A DNA stretch of 64,000 nt. Origin: Auriscalpium vulgare (taxonomy: Eukaryota > Basidiomycota > Agaricomycetes > Russulales > Auriscalpiaceae). Position numbers and translations under genes: made by a program. The DNA lies in NCBI GenBank assembly GCA_019915015.1, contig JAHBBC010000002.1, positions 2,790,001-2,854,000 on the forward strand, written 5' to 3'. Shown here one piece after another: positions 10,910-21,579 of the stretch (its first letter is position 1; each line of letters begins with the position of its first letter). The notes beneath the pieces are model-generated. The model saw only the letters and a list, made by a program, of their open reading frames with translations. It did not search any database and was not told the DNA's origin.

Positions 10910-11597
10910 GGTCGACCAGTGCTAGTGAGGAATGAGCGGGGTTAGCATGCAGAAGGTGAGAAGAATGTTCAAGAATCTCGGCGTGTTCGCGTCATGCACT
11001 AGTAGCCCTAGCTTCCGTTCTTTATCATTCTACACTTTCTTAGCGAGCCTCTGTACGCGCCGAAGTCAATGTTTGAGAATTATCATGCATGAGATGAAAT
11101 GCTGCAATAAGTGACGAAAAGACGGTCTCATGCGCTCGACGACGAGGATTTGGTGCAGCATGCGAATTGGCCATATGAATAACTCGCCAAGCATGATGCA
11201 TGATGCATGATGTGGCCAAGATGCTGGTGCGCTGCCCGCCCTTCACCTCCAGAATCACAGATGAATGACCGCTCCGAAGTCCTTCTCCTTGGGTAGCTTT
11301 CGGACGTCTACCCATAACGACGACTCGGTGATAAAGGGGCATATTTTGCTGAGGATCTCAGTGGACGGCATCGGTCTACTATGACTCGTTTGAGGACGGC
11401 ATGGAAACTAAAGCCAAGGGAGGGGCTCCGTCAGGCCGCCTTCTTACGCAGTGTTCTCTCAATGCCACATTCCAGCGTGACGAGATCGGCAAGTTCATGT
11501 ATGATAGAAAACATGTGCGTTGTTGCAAGAAATGCCAGCTGGTACACGTGCAGAGTCGAAAAGGGCGAGAGGAAACATAAAGATACAGAGCACGAAA
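10910..11597. other. intergenic between convergent genes
   Basis: The first ~200 bases resemble the 3' flanks of the F-box copies at 38464 and 39250 (shared GGTGAG, CTTCTACAC, AGCGAGCCTCTGT). A CATGATG microrepeat occurs near 11193-11213. No gene found. The remainder is probably the 3' UTR of the thiolase gene on the minus strand. Confidence 0.4.
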
Positions 11598-13047
11598 TCA
11601 CTGCTCGTTGACGAAGACGGCCGCCATGCCCATGCCTGACCCAATGCACATGCTCGTAACGAAGATCTTGCCGCCCGTCTGCTTCGCAATGTTCAAGCCC
11701 GTGGCAATCTGCCGTGCGCCAGCTACCGAACGACGTCAGCCCAATCCTAGATAGGCAGGATGCGCGCCACTTACTCGCACCAAGCGGGTGGCCGATGGCG
11801 ATCGCGCCGCCGTTGATGTTGACTTTCTCGTATGGCAGCCCGATTTTCTCGATCGAATAGACGGCCTGCGATGCGAACGCCTCGTTGATCTCATAAAAGT
11901 CTACCTCCTCCTTCGAGAGGCCGGTCTTCTCGAGGACCTTCGGGATCGCGACCGCGGGGCCAATGCCCATGACGCGCGGGGGAACGCCAACGACGGCAGC
12001 CGCCACGAACTTCCCAACGATGGGCAGGCCGAGACGCTTGGCAGTTGATCGACGCGCGAGGAGGACCGCGCCCGCACCATCGGAGACCTGCGATGCGCTA
12101 CCTGGAGATACGGTTAGCTGGCGGCTATAAGTGCCAGGGGGAACGTCGCTCACCCGCATGTGTCGACCCGTCCTTCTTGAAGGCGGGTTTCAGCTTAGAC
12201 AGGCTCTCCGCCGTAACGCCGTCCCGCACACCATCATCCGAGTCCACGACAATCTCGCGTTCCTGCTCCGTCTTGGGGTCGATCCACTTGACTTTGAGCG
12301 GCACGATCTCGTCCTTGAACTTGCCCGCCTTCTGCGCGGCGGCGGCCTTCTGAAAAGATTTCGCTGAGAAGGCGTCCTGCACGGCGCGCGTGATGCCGTA
12401 GTCGGCGGCGACGTTCTCGGAGGTGATACCCATCGGGATGAGGCAGTCCTGGGCCTCCTGGCTGGAGAGGACGGCTTCCGAGTAGCCATCGGGGACCGCA
12501 CCAGCGCCGTATCCAAATGTCATGGACTCGACGCCCGCACCTGCGACACGTCAGCGGAGATTCATGCGTGCATCAGAGGGACACGCACCGATGCCGATGT
12601 CGATCTGACCGGCCTTGATGAGCGCGGCAATCTGGTTCACCGCCGTCAGACCTGACGAGCATTGGCGATTGACGGTGGACACGGGCGTCGTCTGTGGTAT
12701 CCCGGCGTGGAAACTGGCCATGCGAGCTTGATTTGCGCCTCCGCTGGGTGGCAGGACATTGCCGACGACGATGTCCTCAATGAGCGTGGGGTCGAGCCCG
12801 GCTTTCGTGTAAACAGCGCGCAGGACACCGGAGAGGATCTCCTCTGGTCGGGTATCCTTGAACCCGCCCTTCTTGCCCTACAAGAGCGTTCAGCTCCCCG
12901 CGACGTATGCTGATGAATCAAACATACCTTGGTCAAAGCGGAGCGCACGGCGGAGACGATGACCACGTCGTCGTCGGTTTGTGCCAGAACGGCAGCCTTT
13001 CCGGAGGGTGAAATAACTTGAGAAATGCGCTGGGTGATGGAGGCCAT
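11598..13047 (-). CDS. POT1: 3-ketoacyl-CoA thiolase (acetyl-CoA acyltransferase)
   Basis: Catalyses the last step of fatty-acid beta-oxidation, thiolysis of 3-ketoacyl-CoA to acetyl-CoA and a shortened acyl-CoA. Minus-strand exons: 12928-13047, 12589-12877, 12154-12540, 11775-12101 and 11598-11722. Introns are 48-52 nt and phases are consistent, giving 415 aa. Active-site motifs are complete: nucleophile Cys113 in NRQCSSG, the EINEAFA segment, His370 in GHPLGATG, and Cys400 in SMCIGSGMGMA. Length and domain order fit type I thiolases of the peroxisomal class. The N-terminus (QRISQVISPS) has the Arg-Ile start of a PTS2 signal but lacks the His/Gln-Leu end, so peroxisomal import by PTS2 is doubtful from sequence. 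Single copy, no operon-like partners. Confidence 0.93.
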
Positions 13048-13089
13048 GTTGGGGGTTGGTGGTGGTTGGAGATGAAGAAAGAAATGCGG

Positions 13090-13190
13090 GGTAGGATATA
13101 TCTTTATGTAACTTTGGCGGGCTACCGGCTACTTGATGACACGTGAAAACCTCGGGTTAGGGTTCCCTACGTATTTTTCACGTGCCCGAG
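13090..13190 (-). promoter_or_regulatory. thiolase promoter with paired CACGTG boxes
   Basis: A TATA-like GATATATCC (minus strand) lies about 50 bp upstream of the start codon. Two CACGTG palindromes at 13140-13145 and 13179-13184 are flanked by AAAA/TTTT in mirror orientation, forming an inverted pair. CACGTG is a common bHLH site in fungi; which factor binds is unknown. Confidence 0.35.
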
Positions 13191-14302
13191 ACTCTTTGCC
13201 GCACGCAGGCTGGGTCCCTTAGGCTGCTATCATCTATGTCCTACCGGAGCTCACTTTTTTCACTGGTGCATATCTGTGGCCAATATGATCATAGCTTCTG
13301 AATCTTTGGATACCAGTCTGTGCAGTCGGCCCATGATATCGCCCAGGTATGTTGGCAACCGACCTCCGCCATTATGTATTCAGTGATGACGCGGTGACGA
13401 CTGTCTTCCGCGCAAGGGTGGCAGCAGAGACTAGAGGGTAAATACGTGTGCTGCAGCCTGTAGGTTGGCTGTAGGGTTCGTATACTTTGTAGTGTCGGTC
13501 TCACGAGCTCAACGCTGACTCACAACCCCGGGATGTTATGCAGGTCTTCTCCAGATCCTCCCGAGTCCCTTGTTTACGTGGCGGAAATGACTGTAGCTGT
13601 GCCATAGCGCTCCCGCTGTTCGCTGTACGGGAAGAATCGTGGAAAGACTCGCGAGCCGTCCAGTGTCAATTCTTTGCCCCCACGATAGGTACCCGGTGGC
13701 AGCTGCTCGACGGGCCCGTGCGTATCCGCGACTTCGCCTTGCACGACGTACGGGAGCTTCTCACAGCAAGACGGCTCTTTCGCCAAATCTTCGGCCATCA
13801 TCGATGTTGTACGTGGCCATTGAAGTGCCTTGGGAATATCCGCTCATCGCTCGCTAGGCGGCCGATGCGATCCTCGGGCCCTCCGAACGCCTCCGCGAGG
13901 CCTGTTCTCTCAAGCTTTCCACCTTGACCCAATCATAGATGCCGACGAGATTCCTCCGGCATCCAGATGCCGCCCAGGCACAACGCCCCCGCGCCCAAAT
14001 TGCGCTCATAGTCACCCATTGCATATATAGGCCATTACAAGACACAGCAGCCGCGCGCACCAGCTTGCCTAGAGCTCCTTGGCGATTCGCTCGCTTCGAG
14101 CTGCTGGGTTGCGCATGCTCTGAATACGCCACGCATCGTGTTCACCTCGGGCCCCGCGTCAAAGCCTAACGGTCGGACAGTCCGATGTGCGGACCTGTCA
14201 AGCCGCCTATCAAGACGCAGTGCGATCACTTGCGATCATCGGCGGAGCATTCACCTGTTCGCTTTCCAATAGCCCTTCCAATTTCCTCGACCCGTCGCCG
14301 AC
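13191..14302. other. intergenic, possible unrecognised gene remnant
   Basis: A minus-strand frame around 13574-13801 reads smoothly (HGPVEQLPPGTYRGGKELTL and FPYSEQRERYGTATV) and could be an exon of an unidentified gene or a relic. I see no start, splice chain or known motif for it. The rest holds nothing recognisable. Confidence 0.25.
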
Positions 14303-14308
14303 TATAAA
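14303..14308 (+). promoter_or_regulatory. TATA box of the FAD monooxygenase
   Basis: TATAAA lies 80-85 bp before the ATG at 14388, in a good position for a fungal core promoter. Confidence 0.5.
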
Positions 14309-14387
14309 GCCTCCAAGACTGCCCCCACGAGATGACCGAAGTCTGTTCCATTCCCTATTCCCCATTTCAACCCATTTCCGTCAAAAC

Positions 14388-16361
14388 ATGGCACCCGACT
14401 CAGCCATGTCAGCGCAGGCCGAGTCCTCGCACGCAGCAGAATTTGGCGTGGGCCAGGTTGTCCCGCCTGGGTCATCCGGGATTAGCATTATCGTGGTTGG
14501 CTGTGGCTTCGCGGGACTTGCTTGCGCCATTGAGTCAGTACGCAAAGGGCATTCGGTGGTCATCCTTGAGAAGCAGGAGAAGGTCGAGGTGCACGGTGCG
14601 TAGTCGTCACTAAATTGAGCCTTTGTATCCCACCATTAATTGCGCCCGTACCTTGGTCTAGGCGATGTGGGTCCCGACTCCCGAGCCCCAATAATGCGCG
14701 CCCCTCATCTTTTCCATCCGTCTACAGGTCATCAGCTTGAACCTCAATGTCGGGCGGTTTATCATGCGCTGGGGTCTCCACGACAAGTAAGCTTAACCAT
14801 GCGCCTGAAATTTCCAATTACTTACTATTTTCAGAATATGGCCTATATGTGGCCACGCAACGGAACTCCGCATCCACAACCACCTCGGCGAGCTTCTGCA
14901 GGTCCAGCCCTTCCCGCAGTCGATGTACGGCTCGCACTCGTACAACGGGCACCGCGGCGAGCTCTACGAGATCCTCGTCGAGCACGCCCAGTCTATCGGC
15001 GTCGACATACGCCTTGGCCAACGCGCGACGGAGTACTGGGAAGACGAAGACACCGGCACCGCGGGCGTCGTCGTGCGAGGGGAACGGCTCGCGGCGGATG
15101 TCGTCGTCGGCGCCGACGGGCTGCGCAGCACCGCGCGCAAGCTCGTGCTGGTGCGTGTTTAACGCGTGCCTGCTTTTGCACGTCTAACGCCGCAGCGCGC
15201 CGCTGTCGCGCGCGCAGGGGTATGACGACAAGCCGAAGCCGTCGGGGTACGCGATCTATCGGACCTGGTTTGATGCGCGCGCTGCGGGCATTGACGCGGA
15301 CCCGCTGACCGCGTTCCTAGCGGGCACGGAGGACGTTCTGTATGGCTGGATAGGTGTGTGCATTGTCTCTCGTCATCGGGAGCGTCTATCTGCTAGACAT
15401 TTTGTTGATGCATCGGGCGCCTGGGCAGGCCAGGATACCCATTTCTTGGCCTCGAATTGCAAGCAGGGGTCGACGGTGTCCTGTGTCCTGACCCACGTGT
15501 ACGTTCCCCCACCCGCACTCTTTCTGTTTCTCTCTCCCCTATTTTCGTTTCCTACATTGCCTGACCGTGGACATTTTTCCACCGCAGCGACGGAGCCGAC
15601 ATCGACGAGTCGTGGTCATTCCCAGGCAACCCCGAAGATGTCCTCGCGATTGTGAGGGACTGGGATCCACGGTGTGCTGCGATCCTCTCGAAGGCCCCCG
15701 CGTTTGTCGACTGGAAGATTGTCTACCGCGAGCCGCTGCCGACATGGATCAGCAATGGCGGTCGGCTCGCGCTCATAGGCGACGCCGCGCATCCGTTCCT
15801 CCCGTGAGTACCAGGGTTAATTTTACGTTGTGCGAGTTGTTCGGTGGGCGAGTCGAAAGCATCCCACTCTTGCGGCGCGACACGTTCCCTCTCTGTTGTT
15901 GGTCCAAGTGATCCGTGTGCTAACGCGTCGGCGCCTTTACAGTACCAGCATTCAAGGCGCGTCACAGGCGATCGAGGATGGCGTGACCCTCGCCGTCACT
16001 CTCCAGCTCGCCGGAAAGAGCGCGGTGCCCATGGCCGTGCGCGCTTTCGAAACGATCCGGTAAGTTCTTCACGTTTCTCCCGGGACGCCTGGCGCACCCC
16101 AATTTCCTCTTTGATCCCCCGCCGCTCATTAGCTCACCGCGCGCACCCAGGTACACACGCGTGCGTTACGCGCAGTTACTCGGTGAAAGCACGCGCGAGA
16201 AGTGGCACCGCGCGGACGCAGGTGCGCGTGGCGCGGCGGTTGACCTCCCGCGACCAGAGTGGCTTCTCGACTTCGATGCGGAACGGCATGCGTATGATGT
16301 TTACGCGGGTGTGGCGGCAGAGATCGCGCGCAAAGGGTACCGGGCCCCCGTGCTGCCATGA
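14388..16361 (+). CDS. FAD-dependent monooxygenase, salicylate hydroxylase-like
   Basis: Class A flavoprotein hydroxylase, probably NAD(P)H-dependent and acting on a small aromatic acid; the substrate cannot be told. Nine exons: 14388-14595, 14662-14666, 14728-14786, 14835-15150, 15218-15353, 15429-15498, 15588-15803, 15943-16059 and 16151-16361, 445 aa. The second exon has only five bases (GCGAT). It is needed to keep phase and it restores the family sequence EVHGDVISLN. Rossmann motif GCGFAG at residues 38-43 with Glu61 at the end of the second strand; DG motif GADGLRS at 183-189; GD motif [10 protein letters not shown] near 328-337. No signal peptide or membrane segment is evident, so it is likely cytosolic. 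It stands alone, without neighbouring catabolic genes. Confidence 0.88.
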
Positions 16362-17229
16362 GTCTGGCTAGTGGTGTGGTGCAGCACCACACCGAGGAAT
16401 CCATTGTCAGAGAGATGAGGTTTGAGCATTGTGCTGAGAATGGATATTAGGGGAAGCGGTGGTGTCGCTGCGGGCCCGGTGGCGAGCCCGATAGGGCGCA
16501 TCCAGGTAACCTACTCTAGTATCAAATAATAGACATTCTTTGTAGGATTGTAGGGTACAATTGCCGTCTAGAGATCGCGGCCATGATCTGTAGAGATCAA
16601 TTATGGCGGAGTTTGTTTTGCGCGGGACCAATTTTGCCGACCCACGACTAAGGTCTCGTGACCGACCAGAAACACCAACACAACGACGACGCCCTTGTTG
16701 AGGAAAGCCATCCTCCGCACCGAAATCCTTGCTGGCCTCCCCACGATTCGAATTGCCTAGGCTCTGTCTGTCGTATATTGCGGTATCTCTGACTGATCGC
16801 CTGCACTTGCCTCAGTCGGGTCCCCGGGGCCTGCGCCGGCCATTCCATTGTCTTCCTGTTCGCGATCGCCCGGCCGTCCTCTCGAAGTTTCCTTCAGAAT
16901 CAGACAGATCACGCACCAGTGTCCGCGACAACTTAGCCGACAAAGGCACGCCGAGGTGAACTTCGCGCTCGTTTCTTTTTGTTGTGCTCAGCAGCCACAC
17001 TCGGCTAACCCGACACTCTGTTGTTTAACGGATGACGCTCCGAACGTCCAAGGTCTTATAAGAGTAGCGCGCACTGATTAGCGTGCAAGCGTCCATTCTA
17101 CCGTCGGTGCGCCTCTGGCACGTCCTCGTCTTTGCCTCTGCATCCCGCTCGCCTCCTCCCTTCGCGCTCCCTCATCCCCCATCCTCTCTATTCTCAGCGA
17201 CCACTCCCATCACTCGCGACTTCAACATC
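16362..17229. other. intergenic
   Basis: No gene recognised. The segment from ~17055 (TCTTATAAGA) to 17229 becomes strongly C/T-rich, typical of the promoter and 5' UTR of a plus-strand fungal gene. Confidence 0.4.
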
Positions 17230-17566
17230 ATGTTCACGTGCTGTGGCATCGCGCCTTTCCGCGCTTTCGGGCTCTCGTGCCTCGTTCCGCGCTCGCTCAC
17301 CACCAAGGCCTCCCGGTACGCCCCCTGCCATTGCTCAGACTCGCTGCCGTCGCTTGACGCGCCAACATGTCCACAGCCGACGCCGAAACCGCCGGTCGCT
17401 GAAGCGCTCCTCGGTGCTTGCGTGGAAGCAGGCCACCTCGATCCTGCGTTGCGAGTCGGGCGAGCTCCCACCCGGCTTCGAGCTCATGGCCGGCCCCGCG
17501 TCGCCCGTGTACGGCTCCCTCCCCAGCTCAGCCGTTGCGACGGAGTCGGACTGGAGCTTCATTTGA
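17230..17566 (+). CDS. small hypothetical protein
   Basis: Unrecognised. Two exons, 17230-17315 and 17377-17566, encode about 91 aa and are joined by a 61-nt intron (GTACGC...CCACAG) in phase 2. The start MFTCCGIAPF follows a long pyrimidine-rich leader. The middle is basic (RRRRNRRSLKR) and the end is Ser/Asp-rich (SAVATESDWSFI). No signal peptide is convincing. The leader, a clean splice pair and an open frame to a stop argue for a real gene. Lack of any known family and the short length argue for caution. Confidence 0.4.
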
Positions 17567-18335
17567 ACGCTCTTCAAACATCTTCATCATCATCTATATT
17601 CGACTTCCCGGTTATGTTGGGAGAGGGGCGAGTGCGCCTCTGTCGCAGGGCAGAGGTCTAATGTGTACGAAGCTAGTTTGTATCACTTAAATGCTCCCGG
17701 TGTAGCCTTTACTTCACGCTCGATTGATTATAATGGTCATCTTTGTTGCACCTAGTCCTCATCGCGCTACGGACGCGCAGCAGAGCGGCCGCGACGGGTT
17801 GGCGGGGCGGCCCGCGACGGTGCCGCTGTCGAGCCGCCTCGCTTTGCGGTCTTCCCTTTTCTTGCCAACCGCCGACCAAATTCCCAGCAGCACCGACAGC
17901 GACGACCTAGAAGAAAGGTGTGTTCTAACATAATCTGTCTGCAGTATCATCCTTGAGCACTTAGACACTGCAGGGCCGATGCCATCTGCACTACTTAGTA
18001 CCATTATCGAGGACTATCCTGTCTCGCAACTGCGACGCCGTGAACTTACACACGATAATTGTTTGATACTTGGGTATGTCGTCTTTTTTTAACCCGGGCG
18101 TTGGCCGCGCAGCACGCACAGTAGAGTCATCCAAGTTCCCCGCAGGCCTCGTTGGACATTGTTTCATCATCTGTTCTCATTTGTTGCAGCATTTCCTGAA
18201 GTTGAATTGATCACAAGATTGACTACGACGCGTGGACACAGCTGGGGACCGCCAATGAAATATAAGTGGATAGCTAGCGCTGCATGGTGCAAGGAAGCCG
18301 AAATCTGGTCACTGTTCTCACCTTTTGCACGCCCC
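17567..18335. other. intergenic
   Basis: No gene recognised. Short frames here show no family motif. The right end probably contains the 3' flank of the broken F-box copy on the minus strand. Confidence 0.4.
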
Positions 18336-19678
18336 TTATTCCTCATCCCCCCATGAGCTAAGATCCAAATCCATTGGGCCAAAATCGGAATTAATAATGT
18401 CCTCGCTGTCCTCATCCTCGTCCTCGTCCTCATCCTCAGGCTCCGCCTCCCAGCAGAACCGAACCACCAGCCCCGGCACCGCCTCCCGCAGCAAGTGCAT
18501 ACACGCCTCGTCCTCGTCGTACCCCACCACCGCCAGCTCCCTCAGCGAAATCCCAGCGCTAGCCCGCACTGTCAGGAATCGCGGCAACGTGTCCTGGAGG
18601 ATGGTCTCCGCGAAAGGGTGCGCGTGGACGTTGATCACGAGCGTGGAGAGCGCAGGCAGGACGCCCGGCGCGCGCTCGAGCGCGGCGCAGAACGGGGGCA
18701 CCAAGCCGCCTTTGACTGTAACGCGGTGGATTCCAGGCGCGCTCCTGAGGGCATCGAGCCACGCCGCGTCGGGAGCATCGCCTCCGACGGCGACCGCCTC
18801 CAGATGCGTCGATGCAAGGGACCTCAATACGCCCGGAACGTGCCCCCAACCCCTGAGCCGAACGATCAGAGCGGGTGCGCCGTCCGTATCTCCGCTGCGC
18901 CACGCGCCCAACCCGGGCAGCGTCCTCTGGCCAGAGTCGCAGCGCCAGGCGCTCTAGCGCGGGCATCCTGCCCAGCGCGGCCAACGTAGACGCGAGCACC
19001 GGGTTGGGCATGGCGAGTCTCAAGTGCGAGATGTCGACTGATACGAGCTGCGGCAGCAGCAGTGACGTGAATGACAGTGCATCCCAGGTGACGACGGACA
19101 GGTGCCGCAGCTCCGGCAGGCCCTCTGAGCCTCCGAGCAAGGCCATCCGGGAGGAAAAAAGCCTGGCCAGCTTGGTGCGAGATGCGGAGCTTGAGGGTTC
19201 GAAGGAGCGGAGCGGGCGTGCATAGTGCGCGCAGTTTGTGGCTGTCGTCGGTGTGCAGCAGGTCCAGGATGGCACCCATCCGCGTGAGATTCGCGCCAAT
19301 GAAATCGAAATCGGAGAGCGACCCGGGGAACATGGGGGAGAGCGACCCGGGGGACATGGGGGTGATATCACGGCACGAGGTCACCGTCAGTGGCACGTCC
19401 TGAGCGCGGGAAAGATATGCAGCAGCCCACTGATCGCCTAGCAGGGATGGGAGCGTGATGTCGGAAGCCCAAAGAACGGGGTCACGGAGGGCAATGTTGC
19501 GCCATCGCTGGCAGACGTGGGTGACTGTCAGCCATCCGAGGAAGACCTTGAACTTGGGAGGTGCGGAATGTTTTTCAGCAAATTGCTTTCGGCGAGGTTC
19601 AGTGACTGAGGAGAGAATAGAGAACACGAAGGCGAGGATCTCGGGCGGCAGGCGGGCAACGGGGACGTCAGAATGCAT
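18336..19678 (-). pseudogene. F-box protein pseudogene, subfamily I
   Basis: Begins like a good gene (MHSDVPVARLPPEIL, FVFSILSSVTEP, GWLTVTHVCQRWRNIAL) but the frame breaks twice. The first shift follows FFLPDGL, near 19140; homology then continues in a second frame as LLGGSEGLPELRHLSV. After LALRLWPEDA the copy jumps to AWRSGDTDGAPAL in a third frame. Compared with the gene at 36835, about 95 codons are missing there, so a deletion accompanies the shift. The C-terminal part is intact and ends in the subfamily's acidic tail and WGDEE. It also carries a short direct duplication encoding PGSLSPMFPGSLS. Upstream, LIRRGLAF runs in frame into the ATG. Product unlikely to function. Confidence 0.85.
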
Positions 19679-20234
19679 GAATGCAAGTCCGCGCCGGATG
19701 AGCTCTCTGAAGCAGCAGGTGAGGAGATTCCTTGGTGACTAGCTGATGGTGCTTACAGGCGGGCAGGCGGGCAGGAGCACGTCGTCGACGTTGGGAGAGC
19801 GGGAATGTTTAACGCTGGTGACCGGTGCCAAATAGGGGACTTCAATCGACAACGTTGAAGCACAGGGTTACGTTCAACCCATGACATCGCTGACTTGTTG
19901 CAGTCTGTCACACACGCATGAAAGATAGTAACGGATCCCGCAAAACAAACATTTTGACTGCCTATAGCTACATTGAACATTCGAGCACGAGCATCGTAAC
20001 CGGGTTGTGGAGATACTGTAACACAAGGGACATGCGCAACGTAACATGGGCGTGGGTGAAAGCATACACGTGGGGCTGGGTCTCGAAACGAATCACAGGC
20101 AGGGCACGGGATGAGTGGTTAGACGGTGAGAAGGAATCTGAGGCACTGAGGACAGGACACAACAGGCAAGAAAGGAAGAGAGTTCATGGGAGCGGATACC
20201 GACGCGAGGTGAGCTTGGACGTGGAAGATAGCGA
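19679..20234. other. leader exon remnant of the F-box pseudogene and intergenic DNA
   Basis: On the minus strand, a leader exon ending NVDDVLLPACPP at 19757 is followed by a GTAAGC intron with a CTCACCTGCTGCTTCAG end (19703-19756). It is then joined in frame to LIRRGLAF and the ATG at 19678. The same arrangement stands upstream of the gene at 36835. From ~19990 to 20234 nothing is recognised. Confidence 0.45.
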
Positions 20235-21015
20235 TCAGTAGCCGCCACCGTAGCCTAAGATCAATGTGTCAGTCGAGATCATGGCGACCATGAGCGAGCG
20301 AACCCGTACCTCCGCCACCGTAGCCACCGCCTCCACCGCCCTGGTAGCCTCCACCGCCCTGGTAGCCGCCTCCGCCGCCCTGGTAGCCGCCTCCGCCACC
20401 CTGGTAGCCTCCGCCGCTGCCGCCGCCGCGGGAGTAGCCGCCTATGAGTGACCATCGATCAGCCCACGATCCATCACAGAAGTAACAATACGCACCTCCA
20501 CCTCCGCCGCCGCCTCCGCCGCCACCGCGGGCATTGGCGAGGTTGACCTTGATCCTGCGGCCGTCGAGCTCCTGCTCATTGAGCCCGGCGATAGCGGCAT
20601 CGGCCTCAGGGCTCGAGCCGTAGGTGACGAAGCCGAAGCCTCGCGAGCGGCCGGTCTCGCGATCCCGCATGACGATGGACTGTCACATAAGACAGTGCGA
20701 TGAGCGAGAGGGTTCTGGGCGCTCAAGGCCGTGTGCGTCCGCAGGGCAACAAGCGTGCGATCGACCGGGAAAGAGACGGGGAAAATAGAACACAGCGCAC
20801 ATCGATAACTTGGCCGAACTCGGAGAAGGCCTAGCAGAGGGGAGAAAGCAATGTCAGTGGGATGATGGTGAGCAAGGTAGGGTCGGACGCACCTGGGCCA
20901 ACGTGTCGTCGGTGGTGTTCCAGCTCAGATTGCTGAAAAAAAGAGAAAAGTCAGTCGTCGGGTGGAAGAGACCGACGATGGGGAGCACGGACCCCACGTA
21001 AAGCTTGGCCGACAT
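20235..21015 (-). CDS. glycine-rich RNA-binding protein with one RRM
   Basis: Small RNA-binding protein of the cold-inducible/GRP type, probably nuclear and shuttling. Minus-strand exons: 20993-21015, 20893-20932, 20801-20830, 20496-20679, 20310-20441 and 20235-20254, 142 aa, all phases consistent. The RRM covers residues 1-~80, with RNP2 LYVGNL (5-10) and RNP1 RGFGFVTY (44-51). The rest is a glycine-rich tail with repeated GGGYQGG units, ending YGGGY. Exon 1 is only 23 nt and the second exon starts within the RNP2 motif, which fixes the model. Many short exons and several poly-Gly splice sites leave room for alternative splicing. Confidence 0.9.
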
Positions 21016-21105
21016 GATGGAAACAGAAACGGGAACTGGATGGGAGATCGGAGGTATGGGGGTCTGCTCGCAGGCCTTGAAGGAAAACGAGGAACACGCG
21101 GCGGT

Positions 21106-21113
21106 CTTTTATA
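21106..21113 (-). promoter_or_regulatory. TATA box of the RRM gene
   Basis: TATAAAAG on the minus strand about 90 bp upstream of the ATG at 21015. The hAT insertion begins only ~90 bp further upstream. Confidence 0.5.
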
Positions 21114-21200
21114 ATGCGTCGCACTTTTCATTCTCCGGTTCGACCTCAGGGAACTCTAATATCGCGTGATTATGCGGCGCCTGAGCGGGGCGGTGTTAGT

Positions 21201-21220
21201 TAGTGTTGCGGGAAAAACCT
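21201..21220 (+). repeat. left TIR of hAT element
   Basis: TAGTGTTGCGGG followed by AAAAACCT. Preceded directly by GTGTTAGT. Confidence 0.92.
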
Positions 21221-21579
21221 CTGGCCAGTATCCCCCCGGTAAGGTACCGGTGGCGCTCCTAGCCGGGGAGGTATCAAACCGGTACCGTACCAGGGAAATA
21301 GTCACGTGATGTTTAGTTCCCACGCAGTAGCAGCTCGATTTTCGCGTACACACGAGGATTTGGAATGGTTTCAATGCATCAGATGAAGATTTAGCAGTGT
21401 ATGTATCCATAGCCAAATTGCCAGAGCTTAGCCGTAGGTGCCCCGACCTGTACGAATTCGCTGCTGCCTGCTACACAAGTGTCATGATTTGTCAGCAGAC
21501 GCGGCTTTTGCAAGGCTGCCGCAGCACTCGAGCGTACATTGTAACAACGCGTACAATACATACTGAAACCTCGGGAGGC

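Noticed and set aside
18559..19371. Second long minus-strand frame in the F-box pseudogene
   Set aside because: It is not a separate gene; only its middle part is homologous, as the continuation after a frameshift.
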